A DNA stretch of 64,000 nucleotides from Leucosporidium creatinivorum (GCA_001600635.1 BCKL01000012.1:310001-374000), one strand, 5' to 3'; shown: positions 11,262-23,600, counted from the stretch's first letter. Notes: generated by a model from the sequence alone, not told the origin. Translations and numbers: made by a program.

Positions 11262-12494
11262 ATGCCGACGCTTCCCACCGACGTGCTCGCGCTCATCATC
11301 TCTGCCGACAACTTCTGGTCGCAAGACGGCTGGGGCGACCTCTTCCGCATCTGCCTCGTCAACAAGAAATTCCTCCAACTCGGTCGAGCTGCTCTCTGGT
11401 GGCGCCGCTACGTCCGCTGCTACGACAAGAAGAGCAGGAGGGAGGATGCGCCTCCCCTCGCGCTCGGCAACCACATTCGACACCTCGCCTTCCGCTTCGA
11501 CGACGAAGAGCTTCCCGACCTTCAAAACGAGAGCACCGAGCGTCTCATCATCAACTACATCAACTCCGGGCTCGCCGCCTCGCCCAACCTTCGCGCTGTC
11601 ACCGTCGAGCTCGAGGAAGTCATCTTGGAGGTCTACAGCGATCCCGTATACACGGTGCTGGCTGCTTTGGCTCAAGAGCCGTATGCCTCGCGTATCGCGA
11701 AGGTCACGATTGACAGCGGCATCGAGGCTTCGATGTACGGGGAGAGTCGTCGAGGTCCGGGGGCCGCCGAAGAGTGGATGATGCACCTTCAGGATATGTC
11801 CAATCTGCGCTACCTCAACCTCGGATTTAGTGCAGCATTCACAACCAGCTTCTCTCCACCCTGTGAGCTTCCGCTCCACAGCCTCTCCCTCGAAGTCACC
11901 AACATGCCCTTCCTCTCGGATCAAGAGCGCGCTGCGATGGACTGGACGAAGTTCGGGAAGGCCGACTTCGCCACAAGGGTCATGATGGAAAGCGCTACCA
12001 CCCTTGGCCGACTCGAGCTCACCGACGCCTGGGAGCCGGCCCTCGCCGCTATCGCCGCTATCGCCGAAGACGCCGGCAAGAGCTTCCAATCCCTCACCTC
12101 GCTCCTCATCTTCGACAATTTCGGCGTCTTCGTCTCGAATAGATTTCACGTTCAGCTCCTCCGCGTCCTTCCCCTTCTTCCCGCCTTGATATATCTCGGC
12201 ATCGACGCGGTCGGCACCGAGCTCGTCGAGCCAAATGTCTTCAACGCCCTTCCCCTCGGCCTGCAGAAGCTCGAGCTCGGCTTTGAGATCGGAAAAGCCT
12301 TCAAGGACGACACCGAGCTGATTGCGGAGGCAGAAAGGGAGCTCGGAAGCCTCTTAAGCTTCATCAAGGGAGGGAGGTGCTCGGCGCTGAGGGAGCTCGT
12401 TCTCGATCAGCCGGACGGCGAGGCGAAGGAGAAGATCAAAGCTGCCTGCGAGGAGAAGGGGATCCTACTCAGTGAGCTATTCTCCACGACTTGA
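11262..12494 (+). CDS. F-box-like protein with leucine-rich, ribonuclease-inhibitor-like body
   Basis: Single-exon gene of 410 residues with the ATG in good context (GCCCCGCCATG). The N-terminus reads LPTDVLALIISADNF followed by LFRICLVNKKFLQLGRAALWW, an F-box-like helix set (Leu-Pro start, hydrophobic spacing, terminal L..LW). The body contains irregular leucine-rich segments (LRYLNLGF, LPLHSLSLEV, LQKLELGF). The C-terminus KAACEEKGILLSEL resembles the ends of the six MAGWNDLP family proteins further on, so it is a probable distant relative without their shared leader or intron. F-box proteins usually select substrates for SCF ubiquitin ligases; that role is inference. Confidence 0.7.
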   Translation: MPTLPTDVLALIISADNFWSQDGWGDLFRICLVNKKFLQLGRAALWWRRYVRCYDKKSRREDAPPLALGNHIRHLAFRFDDEELPDLQNESTERLIINYINSGLAASPNLRAVTVELEEVILEVYSDPVYTVLAALAQEPYASRIAKVTIDSGIEASMYGESRRGPGAAEEWMMHLQDMSNLRYLNLGFSAAFTTSFSPPCELPLHSLSLEVTNMPFLSDQERAAMDWTKFGKADFATRVMMESATTLGRLELTDAWEPALAAIAAIAEDAGKSFQSLTSLLIFDNFGVFVSNRFHVQLLRVLPLLPALIYLGIDAVGTELVEPNVFNALPLGLQKLELGFEIGKAFKDDTELIAEAERELGSLLSFIKGGRCSALRELVLDQPDGEAKEKIKAACEEKGILLSELFSTT

Positions 12495-12859
12495 GCCGAC
12501 GAGCCTGCTAATCTCACTCTCTTTCGCAGCGAGGCGCCGATACGGCTGGCAGAGCTGAGCTGGGAAGTGGTTGTCTGGGCGAGCTCGGAGAGTGTGGAGG
12601 ATCTTGCTTGAAATACTGCTGTGCTTTTTTCAGTGGGTCACGGTGCGGCTAATTCTCGACACGACTTCGCAAGTCGACTCGGTGAGGGGCCGCCCTCGGC
12701 GCCGAGCACCTCGAGAATATAGGTTGACAGTACGGCGAGTCTGCAGCGCGCGGAGAGCACCTTATAGAGCTATCTTTGACACTGCAGAGAGAGCAAAGTG
12801 AGAAACGGCAGGAGGTGGTCACGCTCAGCTCGCTCGAACAACTCTTGCCCTCCCGCCTC
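12495..12859. other. Intergenic region
   Basis: No gene seen. It holds the 3' flank of the 11262 gene and a perfect 12-nt palindrome CTCGGCGCCGAG at about 12695-12706 in a GC-rich stretch. Confidence 0.4.
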
Positions 12860-13135
12860 ATCTTTCGCTCGTCTCTCGCTCGCTCGACACTGCTCTGTGT
12901 GCTATAACTCGACTGCTAGGTAGGCTACACCAGCTCTCTGCTCTTCTACAGTTACGTTCGCTCGTGCACTGACCCGCTCCTTGTTGCTCGAACAGGACCC
13001 CGCTCGCTCTGGGAAGCTCTCGCCGTCGCTGCTGGACTACAAAGCAGGAACCTACAGTTTTACTCGCCTGCACACTCCCCCCTCCTACGCCCGCTCGCCC
13101 CTTCGTCGCCCTCGTCGCTTGCTCGCTCGCTCAGG
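12860..13135 (+). promoter_or_regulatory. Family leader A: shared 5'-UTR with intron
   Basis: Upstream of the MAGWNDLP gene at 13136. It has a short first leader exon ending in GACTGCTAG, an intron to CGAACAG (12995) with CTGAC branch site, then leader exon 12996-13135 containing CTGGACTACAAAGCA and the run CCTACGCCCGCTCGCCCC also found in other members. This is the most diverged of the six leaders. Confidence 0.6.
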
Positions 13136-14312
13136 ATGGCCGGCTGGAACGATCTGCCGACCGAGCTCAGGCAGATCATACTGGAAGTCGTGCATGATGA
13201 ACCGGGTGTACGACATGGAACTGCGCGTCGAAACGAGGGATTCCGGACGCTGCTTGCTCTGAGCACGATGGATCGAGAGCTCTACGCCCTCGCCACCCCG
13301 CTCCTCTGGGAGGTGAGCTACTCACCTACACGTCGTCGACTTCCGCACTGACCTCCTCTCTCACCGACAGACTATCACCATCAGCGACCGCTCCATCTCC
13401 CGTCACGTCACTTTCGCTCAAGAGTTCGGTCCTCGCAAGGGGCGGTTCGTTCGCCACCTCGTGCTCTATCACCCTAAGCTTAAGGCCAACAAGCTCGGTC
13501 GTATCTCTGAGACGTATGGAGCATGCCTGGCTTCCGCCCCCAACATCCGAACCCTTCACCTTCACGCCCGATCCGCCTTCGTCGTCGGCATCATCCCCCT
13601 CCTCTCGCCCGAAATGGGGGCGAGCGTGACTTGGTTCGTGCTGCACGAGACAGAGTACGACATCCTCGAACCGTTACACGTCGCCGCCCTCCTCCACGCC
13701 CTCCCACGACTCGTCGACGTGGAGCTCTCGGGAGTCAACGAAACGGACGGCGCGGCGCTGCTCATCAAAGCACTTCGCCAGCTACCCAGCCTGCTGAAGT
13801 TGCAGATGGCTTCCGGTGATGCGTTGGTGCATCGCAGTGTCGGCCAGCCCTGGAAGTCGTCGCTCACGTCGCTCAACCTCGACGGCAGCAATATTATCGA
13901 CTTCGCCGTGCTCCAAGCGCTCCTCTCACACCATTCCAGCACACTCCGCGAGCTCTCCCTGCCATCCTGGCTACGCAAGCAGCACGACTTTCCCTCCTTC
14001 AGTCTGCCGCGCCTGGAGACGCTGCAGCTCTGGACGTCCGAAATCTCGGCTCCCATCCTTCTCGCCTTTTCACAGTCACCACTGCGCAGACTCAGGATCA
14101 AGATGTATTTGACGGACAATGAGATCACGGAAGAGGTCGAGGCGGTACTCGCGACAGTGCAGCAGCATGTCGGAACGCTTCAAGAGGTTCGACTCAGCGC
14201 TCGTGCCTATTACCCGGCGGCCATAGACGAGGAGCATGACATGCTGGATAGGCTGGAAGCGTTGTGCATGAAGGAGAAGATTGTGTACAGAATCGGGTTC
14301 GAGTCGTCGTGA
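13136..14312 (+). CDS. F-box-like/LRR family member A
   Basis: Two exons (13136-13312, 13371-14312), 372 residues. Exon 1 encodes the family N-terminus MAGWNDLPTELRQIILEVV with F-box-like spacing, ending MDRELYALATPLLWE exactly at the intron, the same phase and place as in the other five copies. Exon 2 holds irregular leucine-rich repeats (LASAPNIRTLHLHA, LTSLNLDGSN, LETLQLW) and the family C-terminus LDRLEALCMKEKIVY. Likely an SCF substrate adaptor by family analogy, but no CUL1/SKP1 evidence is available from sequence alone. It is the left member of the first pair. Confidence 0.8.
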
Positions 14313-14659
14313 TACGTACCGCGCTGTACTGCAAGATCCATAGCTCGCTTGAAACGCCGAGTGCCGAGAGGGAGAGGAGAGAGGCATTAGCGTTCATCAC
14401 TCCTATGAGGCTACTCCAAGACTCTTCAATTTGCTTCAGTGTAACCCGTTCAGTCGACCTGCCTCGGAAACCTCTCTGATCCGATCTGGCGATGCTCGGC
14501 GCAAGCGTGAACGCCGAAGGGGTCGCCAGATTGAGCAGGGAGAGCGCAGTGAGCTTGAGCTTGGCCGGAAAGATTCTGTTCTTTCCTTTTCTTCAGTCGA
14601 GCCCTGCTGTAGTGCGGAAGACGACCTTCGCCTGAGCACTTGAGGCGGACGAGTCCAAA

Positions 14660-15005
14660 CGTCGCTTGCCCTCCTGCCACATCTTTGCTCATTCTCGCTT
14701 CGACTCGCTTCGTGCTCTTCTGCGATACTCGTACAGCTGCTAGGTGAGCAATGAACCTCTCTGCGCCACTCCGGCACCTCCCTACCACCCTACAACTCGC
14801 TCCACGTCGCCCCCTTCACCGGCTCATCAAGCTCGAGCGCGCTGACCCTCTTGTTGTTCCTCGCAGCTCGCTCCGGGAAACTCAGTTCGACGCTAAAGGA
14901 CTACAAAGCACCTCCTTGAACCTCTACTCGTCTGCATCCTCCCTCTCCTGCACCCGCCCAGCCTCTCAACATCCTCCAGTCGCTCGCTCGCTGAGCTCGC
15001 TCAGG
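14660..15005 (+). promoter_or_regulatory. Family leader B: shared 5'-UTR with intron
   Basis: Carries CCTGCCACATCTTTGCTC, then ACTCGTACAGCTGCTAG followed by a GTGAGC donor (about 14741), an intron whose interior is also conserved (ACAACTCGCTCCACGTCGCC and GCGCGCTGACC), acceptor CGCAG at 14866, then a leader exon 14867-15005 with GGACTACAAAGCACC. Near-copies precede members C and D. Confidence 0.7.
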
Positions 15006-16200
15006 ATGGCCGGATGGAACGACCTACCGACCGAGCTCAAAGCGTTGGTAGTGGAGCTTGTTAACGAGCAGGGAATAGGTCGAGAGAGTACCCCGGGTTA
15101 CCCTTGGGACGAGTCGCCAGTCCCGTTCTCGGAGGAGCGGCGCGCCTTGTTGGCGCTTAACGGGATGGAACGAGCTCTCTACCTTCTGACTGGCCCAATA
15201 CTGTGGAAGGTGCCCTCGAGTGCTAGCCAGCGCTTGGAATAGAGCTGACTCCTCCTCTTAACAGACCCTCATCCTCGGCACGCGACCCCTCGCTTCGATT
15301 CAAGCATTCGGCGCTGCCGTCAACTCGGAACGCTGCCGCCTCGTTCGCGTCGTCGACTGCCGCCGCGACCGATTCCAGACGGGGCACGTGCTACATGAGC
15401 AGATCGCCCCGGCTTGCGCGCAAGCCCTCCGGTTCACGCCCAACATCCGAGAACTTCGCTTCGACGGGTCGGGCTCGGTCTGGGTCGAGCATCTCCCCTC
15501 CCTCGCCAGGCTCAGGACGACGGTCCGCATTCTCAACCTGAGGACTTGGAGGTCTGGAACTTTGAACGCCTCCCAGACCGCCGCCATCCTCCGCTCCTTC
15601 GACAAGCTCGTGGACGTCTCGCTCCCATCTCACCTCAACGACGAGGACCAGGCTTTGATTCCTCACGTCCAGGGGATGAGTTCCTTACGCAGGCTGAACC
15701 TCGGCTGTCCCATGCATTCAGAGCACGAGCACTACTACCCAATCCTCATGCAACCGTGGAGCGGCAGGCTCACCACCCTCAGCCTCGACATGTGGATCGA
15801 CGAGCCGACCCTCCGAGGACTCCTCAACCAGATCGGCAACACCCTTCAGTTCCTCCATCACGAAAACGCAATGGAGCTCGCCACGCCCGCAGCTCTTGCG
15901 CCATACCACCTCCCCGTTCTCACGCAGCTCGGTCTCGTCTGCGTCTGGGAAGGTGGCCTCGAGCTTTGCTCAGCGTTCTCGAACGCGCCACTCAAGTCGA
16001 TGTACACCTCTCCGGACGAGTACTACGTGGCACCCGATCTCGACGTGCTCTGCGGAGTCGTGAGAGCGCACTCGGCGACGTTGGAGGTCCTCGAGATTCG
16101 CCTTGGAGGGGAGGAGCCGGGCACACTCGATGAAGCGCTGGATAGTCTAGAAGGAACGTGCAAGGATCACGATGTACTACTGGAGGTGGTCCAGGTCTGA
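15006..16200 (+). CDS. F-box-like/LRR family member B
   Basis: Two exons (15006-15209, 15265-16200), 379 residues. The N-terminus MAGWNDLPTELKALVVELV is followed by a longer insert than in A, C, D or E (RESTPGYPWDESPVPFSEE), then RRALLALNGMERALYLLTGPILWK at the intron. The exon-2 body is clearly closest to member F on the opposite strand: both have AAIL near a conserved VDV.LP segment, QPWSG.L..L.L..WIDEPTLR.LL, and a Cys-containing C-terminal helix (EGTCKDHDVLLE). Leucine-rich spacing suggests an RNI-type arc. Substrate unknown. Confidence 0.8.
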
Positions 16201-16458
16201 GCTTGAGACGATGAGGTAAGTCTCGGTGCTCGTCTTCACCCCGACCGAAGCTGAACCGTCTCCCTTTCGTAGTCGTGTGCCGAAGCGGTGCTAGAGTCTG
16301 TGTACAGCAGTCCATTGAGGAGCAGAATAGGCTACTCTTCTTGATCCGGTCCCGGCCTGAAGAGAGCCGAAAGAGCGAAGATGAGAACTCCCTTCCTCCC
16401 TCGCTCCGACTTCAGCGCGAATCTATCCCACCGCCCTTCTATTCCACCTCGCCAAACT

Positions 16459-18529
16459 CTACTGCCTCGGCACAAAGCTAACGACCGCATACTTGCCATT
16501 AATCCTCCATTTCGGATCTTCGACGTCCAGCTCCTCTGCCCTTCCCTCGGCGAGCCCGACGCAGACGTCGGCTTTGCAGGTGCGCAGCGAAAGGAGGGGG
16601 AAGCGGCCTCGGAGGGGGCCGAGGGCGGTTTCGAAGGGGGTGGTGGTCGGCCAGTTGGCGTCGGAGGTGAGCTTGCGCTGTTCGGGAGGGGGCAAGGGCG
16701 AAGAAGGACGAAGGCGAGCGAGGAGGGGATGAGAATGGCGAGGCGAGATGGACGGTGGAGGAGGAGAGGAGGACGTCAGCAGATGCACGGCAGAGTGCAA
16801 CAGGACTCGAGCGCAACTCACGTAGTTCAGGTCGCCCTTGAAGATAACGAGGCTCGACTTTTGCAGCTCGGCGAGGAGGGCAGGCGCCTTCTCGGGCAGG
16901 TCGGAGAAGGGGTAGGCGGTGGTCCAGACTGTAGGGAGGATCACAATGGGTCAGCAATCATCCCTACGATGCAAGACGAGCCGGCGGTCCCGCGCCGAGC
17001 CTTTCAGCGAAGCGAAGCGAAGCCAACTCACAATCGGCCAGCTCTCCACCCTTGCCACCCATCTTCAAGTCCAGCGGGGTGCTCAACCTGAACTTGCCCT
17101 CATCGACATACTTCTGCCACCTCTGTACCATATCCTTCAGTGCGACCTTCTCCCCGTCGGTCGCGCCGTTACTCGACGGGAAGAAGGAGGGGTCGAGTAG
17201 GGAGGAGAGGGTGAGGGTGAAGTCGTGAGGTTGGCTGTGGTGGGTGACGTGAAGGGTTGGTAAGGAATGGTGACGGTGAATGGTCGAGGGACGGAGTGAA
17301 GCGAAGAGAAGGGATGGGAGACAGCGAGTCAGCCGACGACTCGAGCCGAGAAGAGGAGGATTGAATACGCACACATCCGAGACGAACCAAGGCATCAACT
17401 TGGGGTGGAAGACGACCTCGGAGGCGTAGGGCGAGAGGGTGAGGAGCCAGTCGGCGAGAACGAGATCCGAGAAGAGCTCAAAGCCGGACTACGAAGAGCT
17501 GACGGTCAGCTGTCAGCCGTAAGGAAAGCGAAGGAAAGGTTCAAGGCGCACGTTATCCAGCACAATATCGATACGAGCGTCCTTGAGTCCCTTGATGTGC
17601 TCCCATGACTTGAGGAAGTCGTCCTTGAGCACGAACTTGGATCCCCTCTCGACAGACTGAAGCTCTTGGATCTGCTCATGGGTGAGCGAAGTGAGGAGCG
17701 ACAGGTCGGTAGCGTTTCCTGTTCATCGCCACAACGTCTTGAAGTCAGCTGCGGTTCTCGACTCGGTCGACTCGGCGCAACTCACCCCAAAGGCAGACCT
17801 CGAGCATAGCTTGCCAATCAGCATGCAAGACGACCTCATCATCCGTCTTGCCCTTCTTGACGAGCTCAGCTACAGCGGTAGCGAGCGTGTGAATGCCCTT
17901 GGAGCTGCTTCGGAAGGCCTCAATCTTCTGCGAAGCGAAGCAGTCGAAGCCGACCCAGTGGGAGGTCGCGGCGAAGAGGCCTCGGACTCGGCGGTACCTA
18001 CGGAGAGCTTGTCAGTGATGACAGCGAGGTTCAGAGACTAAGAATTTACATATAGCACTCCGCGTAGAGCCACGAGGCGTTGAACCAGCGCAAGGGGGTG
18101 CCGGCTGAACGGGCAGACTCGAGCTCCTCATTGTACTCGGTGATATCGTCGGGGAGGCCGGTCGCTGTAAGAGAGCATCAATCAGCTCAGTTCAAGCTCA
18201 GAGATTAATCACCGTAACTCACCAGGCAGCAACGGCAGCTCGCGATCGTGTCGCATCTCGTAGATGAGCTCTGCGAGCTTGCTGATGAGCTCCTTCGACT
18301 CCTTCACCTTCTCAGCATCTTCAGCAGCTAGTAGCGATCCATTGATGCGAGCGAGCTCGTCGATGATACCCGTTAGGATGGTAGGCCAGCTGCAAGAGTC
18401 GGTCAGCGTCGGCGTTTGGCGTTGAAGAAGCGAGAGAAAGACATACCGCTTTACAGTAGATTCGTAAGCAAAGGAAGACTTGTCTGAAGCAGAGGAGAGC
18501 GAAACGGGAGGTGTCCAACGAGCGACCAT
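16459..18529 (-). CDS. DUF89/ARMT1-family damage-control phosphatase
   Basis: Nine exons on the minus strand (18529-18447, 18389-18223, 18164-18050, 17997-17786, 17718-17552, 17488-17373, 17234-17032, 16928-16822, 16677-16459) join in frame to 462 residues, a normal length for subfamily III. Diagnostic motifs in order: KRWPTILTGIIDEL, PLRWFNASWLYAECYMYRR, VLDNSGFELFSDLVLADWLL and PKLMPWFVSDV. The Asp-Asn pair and the later Asp fit the divalent-metal site known for DUF89. The family (yeast YMR027W, human ARMT1) dephosphorylates reactive sugar phosphates such as fructose-1-phosphate; a protein carboxyl-methyltransferase activity has also been claimed. The gene diverges from UBXN1 with only 170 bp between the two starts. 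Confidence 0.9.
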
Positions 18530-18699
18530 GGTACACGAGCAGGCGAGCAGTGAGAAGCGGGAGAGAGAGTCTCAACGCGACGATTCGAGCTGAAGACGGC
18601 TTGGACTCCTACACTTTTCGGCTTTTCGAGTTCGCTGCAGGCCTACAGCGTTACTGCACACCCGTTACCGCCCTATCGTCCTACAACGCTCACTGGATC

Positions 18700-20256
18700 A
18701 TGTCTGATCGCGAGACCCTCACCAGCATGGGCGAGTCGTCTCTCGAAGCTCTTTCTCGCGCTTCGAAGCTGCGGACTGACTCTGGTTCTGCACCTCTACA
18801 GGCTTCACCGAGGTCCAAGTCACCAAGGCCCTTTCTGCTACCAAGAACAGCGGCCTTTCCCCCGCGTAAGCGTCGTCATCGCGGACGCTCGACAGCAAGC
18901 TGACCTGTAGCTCTACATCTCCGCTCACCAGGCTCGACTACTTGGAGAAGCACGCCGACGAGTCTGCTGCTTTCTGGGAGGCCAAGGAGGAGACTCACGA
19001 GGAGGGAGACGAGGAAGGTGCGCCGGGTGGGGCTGCTGAGGCCAAGGTGAGCCGTAGTAACGAGGTGCAGAAGCTGGGATTGTGCTGACGTGTTCTACGA
19101 CGTTACTCGCAGCCCCTTACCTGCTTGGACTGCGGCAAGCGCTTCCGCAACGTCGCTCTCGCCGAATACCACGGAACCAAGTCCGCTCACTCTCCTCGGC
19201 GTGCAACAACGGTTCGCAGGTTGACGTGACCTCGCTCTACTTTGCCACAGGTCCGGTCACGCCAACTTTGAGGAGTCCTCGGAGGAGATTGCTCCCCTTA
19301 CCGAGGAGGAGAAGGCTGCCAAGTTGGCCGAGGTGAGCCTTTGCTGCTACTTTCGACTCGCTCTTTTTCGCTGACCGTTTTGGTTACACAGCTGAAGGAG
19401 CGCATGACCGAGAAGAAGAAGATCAACGCCAAGCGCGAGGCTGAGGAGGTGAGCGGTGCTGCTTGGAACTCGGCGATGAAAAGGGCGGGCTGACTTCTCC
19501 TTCCCTCGCAGGCCAAGGCCAATGAGGCTATCCGTCGCAAGGGAGGCAAGGACCAGAGCGCCATCAAGGCCGAGCTCGCTCTCAAGGAGGCTGTACGTTC
19601 CAGGACCTCGCTTTCTCCGCTCCCAGCACCGAGCTGACCTCCTTCGCCCTCCCCGCCTACCGCCTCGCCTCCCTCTTCACTCGCCTCTCTCCACACACCA
19701 CAGAACAAGGAAGCCCTCCAACGCAAGAAGGACAAGCTCGAAGACGCCCGCGCCAAAGCCGCCGTCCGCGCCCAAATCGAAGCCGACAAGAAGGCGCGCG
19801 CCGACAAGGCCGCTCGGGAGAAGGCTCTTCGGGATGGTACTCCTCTTCCTGGAGCGGATGCCAGTGCTCCCAGCGCAGCGACTGTGGCGCCCGTGGAGAA
19901 GAAGAGTACGGCGAGCAGTACGAGGTTGCAGATTAGGCTGCCGAGTGGGGGACAGCCTTTGGTGCATGCGGTGGAGAGTAGTGCGACGCTCGGGGAGGTG
20001 AAGAGCTGGGTGTTGGAGCAGACGGGGTTGGGAGAGGCGACTTTCAGCTCGGCGTTCCCAAGGTGAGTTTCGCGGGTGTCTTTGAGGAGCCGAGCTGACC
20101 TCTTCGACTCAAACAGGAAAACATACGGCGCTGGCGATGAGAGCAAGACGATGACTGAGCTCGGATTGGCGCCTTCGGTGAGTTGTCGCCCTCGTCCTTT
20201 TCGCTCGGATCTGACCGAGCTCTCCTCCTCTGCAGGCCGTCCTCATGGTCCAGTAG
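18700..20256 (+). CDS. UBXN1: UBX-domain protein 1 (SAKS1/UBXN1 type)
   Basis: Ten exons join in frame to 312 residues. The N-terminal UBA domain (LTSMGFTEVQVTKALSAT, DYLEKHADE) is followed by a C2H2-like finger (CLDCGKRF...EYHGTKSGH), a long charged coiled coil (about residues 115-215) and a C-terminal UBX domain (STRLQIRLPSGG to LAPSAVLMVQ). Human SAKS1/UBXN1 has UBA, coiled coil and UBX and bridges ubiquitylated clients to p97/Cdc48. The finger resembles the one in the fungal relatives (inference). Exon 1 (18700-18730) ends at a GC donor: the frame GHxx continues only if GCGAGT at 18731 is used with the acceptor at 18801. Without that splice the frame stops after about 68 codons. Confidence 0.88.
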
Positions 20257-20671
20257 CTGCAAGCTGCGCCTAATTGAACTACACACGCTTTGTTCTGACC
20301 CCCGACGACCCCTTGCCGCCCTCACGTTTCCCGAGGAGGCGCGATGGCTCGGCGCTCGGCCTTCTTCGCCTTCGCAGCCGACGCGGCTGCCCCTTCCGCC
20401 TCCTTCCGACGTGCAGTACCCCTGTAGGGCTTATGCTTCGCCGAGCTCTCGCTTCACTCGACATCATTCTCTGCCGACCTGCACCTTCCCTCCCATTTTC
20501 CGACGCTTTGACCCCTTCGCCCAATCATCAACCACTTCGCGCCTGGCCCCCTGCCGCCGAACGCTTCCCTTACGTTACCTCATCTGCCCAGCGCGCGGAA
20601 AACTGCTCGTTCGCTTCTTGTGCCCCAACAGCTCAAGTTCGAACTTGCACCGCTTCTCGGACTTCGCCAGA
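20257..20671. other. Intergenic region upstream of the ABC transporter
   Basis: About 415 bp with no credible gene. Open frames here have no coding character and run into exon 1 of the transporter. Probably the UBXN1 3' end plus the ABC promoter and leader. Confidence 0.35.
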
Positions 20672-23600
20672 ATGCCCCCCTCGTTCGTCGCTTCAAGGCG
20701 CCGCCCGTCCATCGGCGCAACGCAAACTCCCAGCCGCGACGAGCTCTCAACAGAACGCGGCGCGCAGGAAGCACCAAGCAGAACATCAGCGGAAACACTA
20801 GCAGAAGACGGCCACGTCCATGTACGAGAGGCGGAAGCCGAGTTTGAGGTGCGTCGCCTCCGAAAACGAAGGCTTGGGGCTCCAGAGCAACGGCTGACCC
20901 TACTCTGCTACACAGGCACTTCGTCGGCATCTCTCTGGACAGTCATCTGCTGCTCCCTGTCAGGATCCGGAGAAGCAGGTCGCTTCCTCGATCCATTCGG
21001 ACGAGTTTGACCTTGGCGCCTACCTTCGCGCCGAGCTCGACTCTGCCGATGCTGCTGGTCATAAGAGGAAGGCTCTTGGAGTGTCATGGGAGAACCTGAG
21101 GGTCGCTGGCGAGGGTGGCGAGAAGGTGAGTTGCTGCTCTGCGCTGGCTGGCTGTCGCCGAGCTCGCCTTTCGGGTTCGTCGTCGCTACCGAGGAGCTGA
21201 CTCGTCTCTCGCTCACAGGTGGCCATCGGGACCTTCCTCGATGCATGCCGAGACTGGGCCATGTACCCCATCAACAAGACCATGCAGCTGAGCGGTTTCG
21301 CCAAGCCAACGCCGAAGGATCTCCTCGTCGGTGCGTTCCCGTCTCTTCGGTGGTCGCTTCGCTCGTCCACTCGTAGCTAATCTTTCCGTCCCTCTCAGGC
21401 TTCGACGGCTGCCTTAAGCCTGGCGAGATGTGTCTCGTCCTCGGTCGACCGGGATCAGGGTGCGCGCTCACACTTCTCGAGCTCTTGAAGCAGCTGCTGA
21501 CGCGCGATTCGCCAACAGATGCACCACATTCCTCAAGACCATCGCCAACAACCGTGGAGGCTACCTATCGGTCGATGGAGACGTCTCGTACGGCAGCATC
21601 CCCGCCGCCGAGATGGAGAAACGCTACCGGGGGGAGGTGGTCTACAACCCTGGTCAGTGTTGCTCTTGCCGTCTTACCTCCCATGCATCGCTGACGTCTT
21701 CTGCTGCTCAGAGGACGACATTCACGCCGCCAATCTCACCGTCGCCCAAACGCTCCTCTTCGCTCTCCGTCTGAAGACACCGGGCAAGCTGCTTCCCGGC
21801 AAGACGAACAAGAGCCTACAGGTCGAGGTGATGGACGTCTTGACCAAGATGCTCGGTATCTCGCACACCAAGGGAACGAAGGTCGGCTCGGCCGAGGTTC
21901 GAGGGATCTCGGGAGGAGAGAGGAAGCGTGTGTCGATCGCCGAGATGGTTCGTGAAGGCCGCGTCGACAGATCTTGAATCTGAGTTGACATCTACATCCC
22001 TACAGCTCGCCACTCGCGCCACTGTGTGCTCGTGGGACAACTCGTGAGCAGCTCTTCCTCTGCCCTCTTTCGCCCGAGACTGACTCCCGCAACCACAGGA
22101 CTCGCGGTCTCGACGCTTCATCTGCCCTGGACTACGCCAAATCACTTCGCATCTTGACCGACGTGCATCAGATGGCTACCTTCGTCTCGCTGTATCAGGC
22201 GGGCGAGGGATTGTTCGAGCAGTTCGATAAGGTGCTGTTGATCGACGAGGGGAGAATGGTCTACTTTGGTCCTGCTTCCGAGGCTAGGCAGTATATGGTG
22301 CGTTCTCGCTCGCGTGCGAGCGCCTTTGATCAACGTGCTGACCGAGATCCGAATCGCCGAGCAGATGTCGCTGGGCTACGCCAACCTTAAGCGCCAGACG
22401 ACCGCCGACTACCTCACAGGATGCACCGGTACACTTCAGTCTTTCGTCAGCCTTTTCTCCTGCTGACTTGACCTATCTCCGCACAGACCCCAACGAGCGC
22501 AAGTTGGCCGAGGGCCGAACCGAGGCCGATGTCCCTTCGACGCCTCAGGCCCTCGAAGCCGCCTTCCGCAAGAGCAAGAACTACGCTCGCATGATTGAGG
22601 AGCGTGACGCCTACCGAGCCCATGCTCTGGAGGACGACCGACACGCTCGGGACTTCCGAGAGGCCGTCGCCGCCGACAAGCGCAAGGGAGCGAGGCAAAA
22701 ATCGCCCTACACGGCTTCCTTCTTCTCTCAGGTGTGGGCCCTCATGGTCAGACAGTGAGTCCCTTCGCTCAGACTCGGGATGGAGACGCTGTACTGACCA
22801 TCATCTCTTCGTTTCCACTTCGCATTCCGCCTCTCCCGCGTCTTCTCCCTCTCAGCGTGCAGCTCAAGGCGCAGGACCGGGTCGATCTCATCACCCAATA
22901 TGTATCAACGCTAGTCAGTAAGTCGAGCTGTGCGCATCATGTACTGGGAGCGGAGAGCTGACCTTGCTTTTGCTGCTCGGCGCTTGCCAGTCGCCCTCAC
23001 CATCGGCTTCACCTTCTTCCAGCTGCCGACGAACTCGTCGGGCGCTACTTCCCGAGGAGGAGGCATCTTCTTGTCCGTCATCTTCCTCGGTTTCCAGGTA
23101 AATTGCTCTCTCCCTACCATTCCAAGCCGAGGAGTCGACCGAGCTCGTCCTGCACGACCTCGCTACGATCGCAGCGAAGCTGACCTTCACTCTCCTACAG
23201 GCCTTCAACGAGCTTCCATCTCAGATGACTGGTCGCCCCATCGTATGGAAGCACAAGACGTTCGCCCTCTACCGCCCTTCGGCCGTTTCGCTCGCCTCCG
23301 TCCTCGCCGATCTACCTTCCCATCTCCTGCTCAACTTCCTCTTCCACCTCATCATCTACATGGCCATGGGACTGTATCTCTCGGCCGGAGCTTTTTTCTC
23401 GGTAGGTCCTCCTTGCTTCCGCCGAGGATGCTCTCGCTGAGCTTCCTCTCCTCCAGTACTTTGTCTTGGCCACTGCCTGCTATCTAGCAGTCTCGGCCGT
23501 GTTTCGCCTCATTGGGTCCGTGTGCAGCAACTACGATCAGTGCAACAAATACGCCGTGCTCGCGACCACCTTCTTCGAGCTGCTGAGGTGAGTTTGACCT

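Noticed and set aside
15414-16133. Long plus-strand alternative frame inside family member B
   Set aside because: Arg/Pro-rich translation typical of a shifted frame in GC-rich DNA; the family homology is in the other frame.
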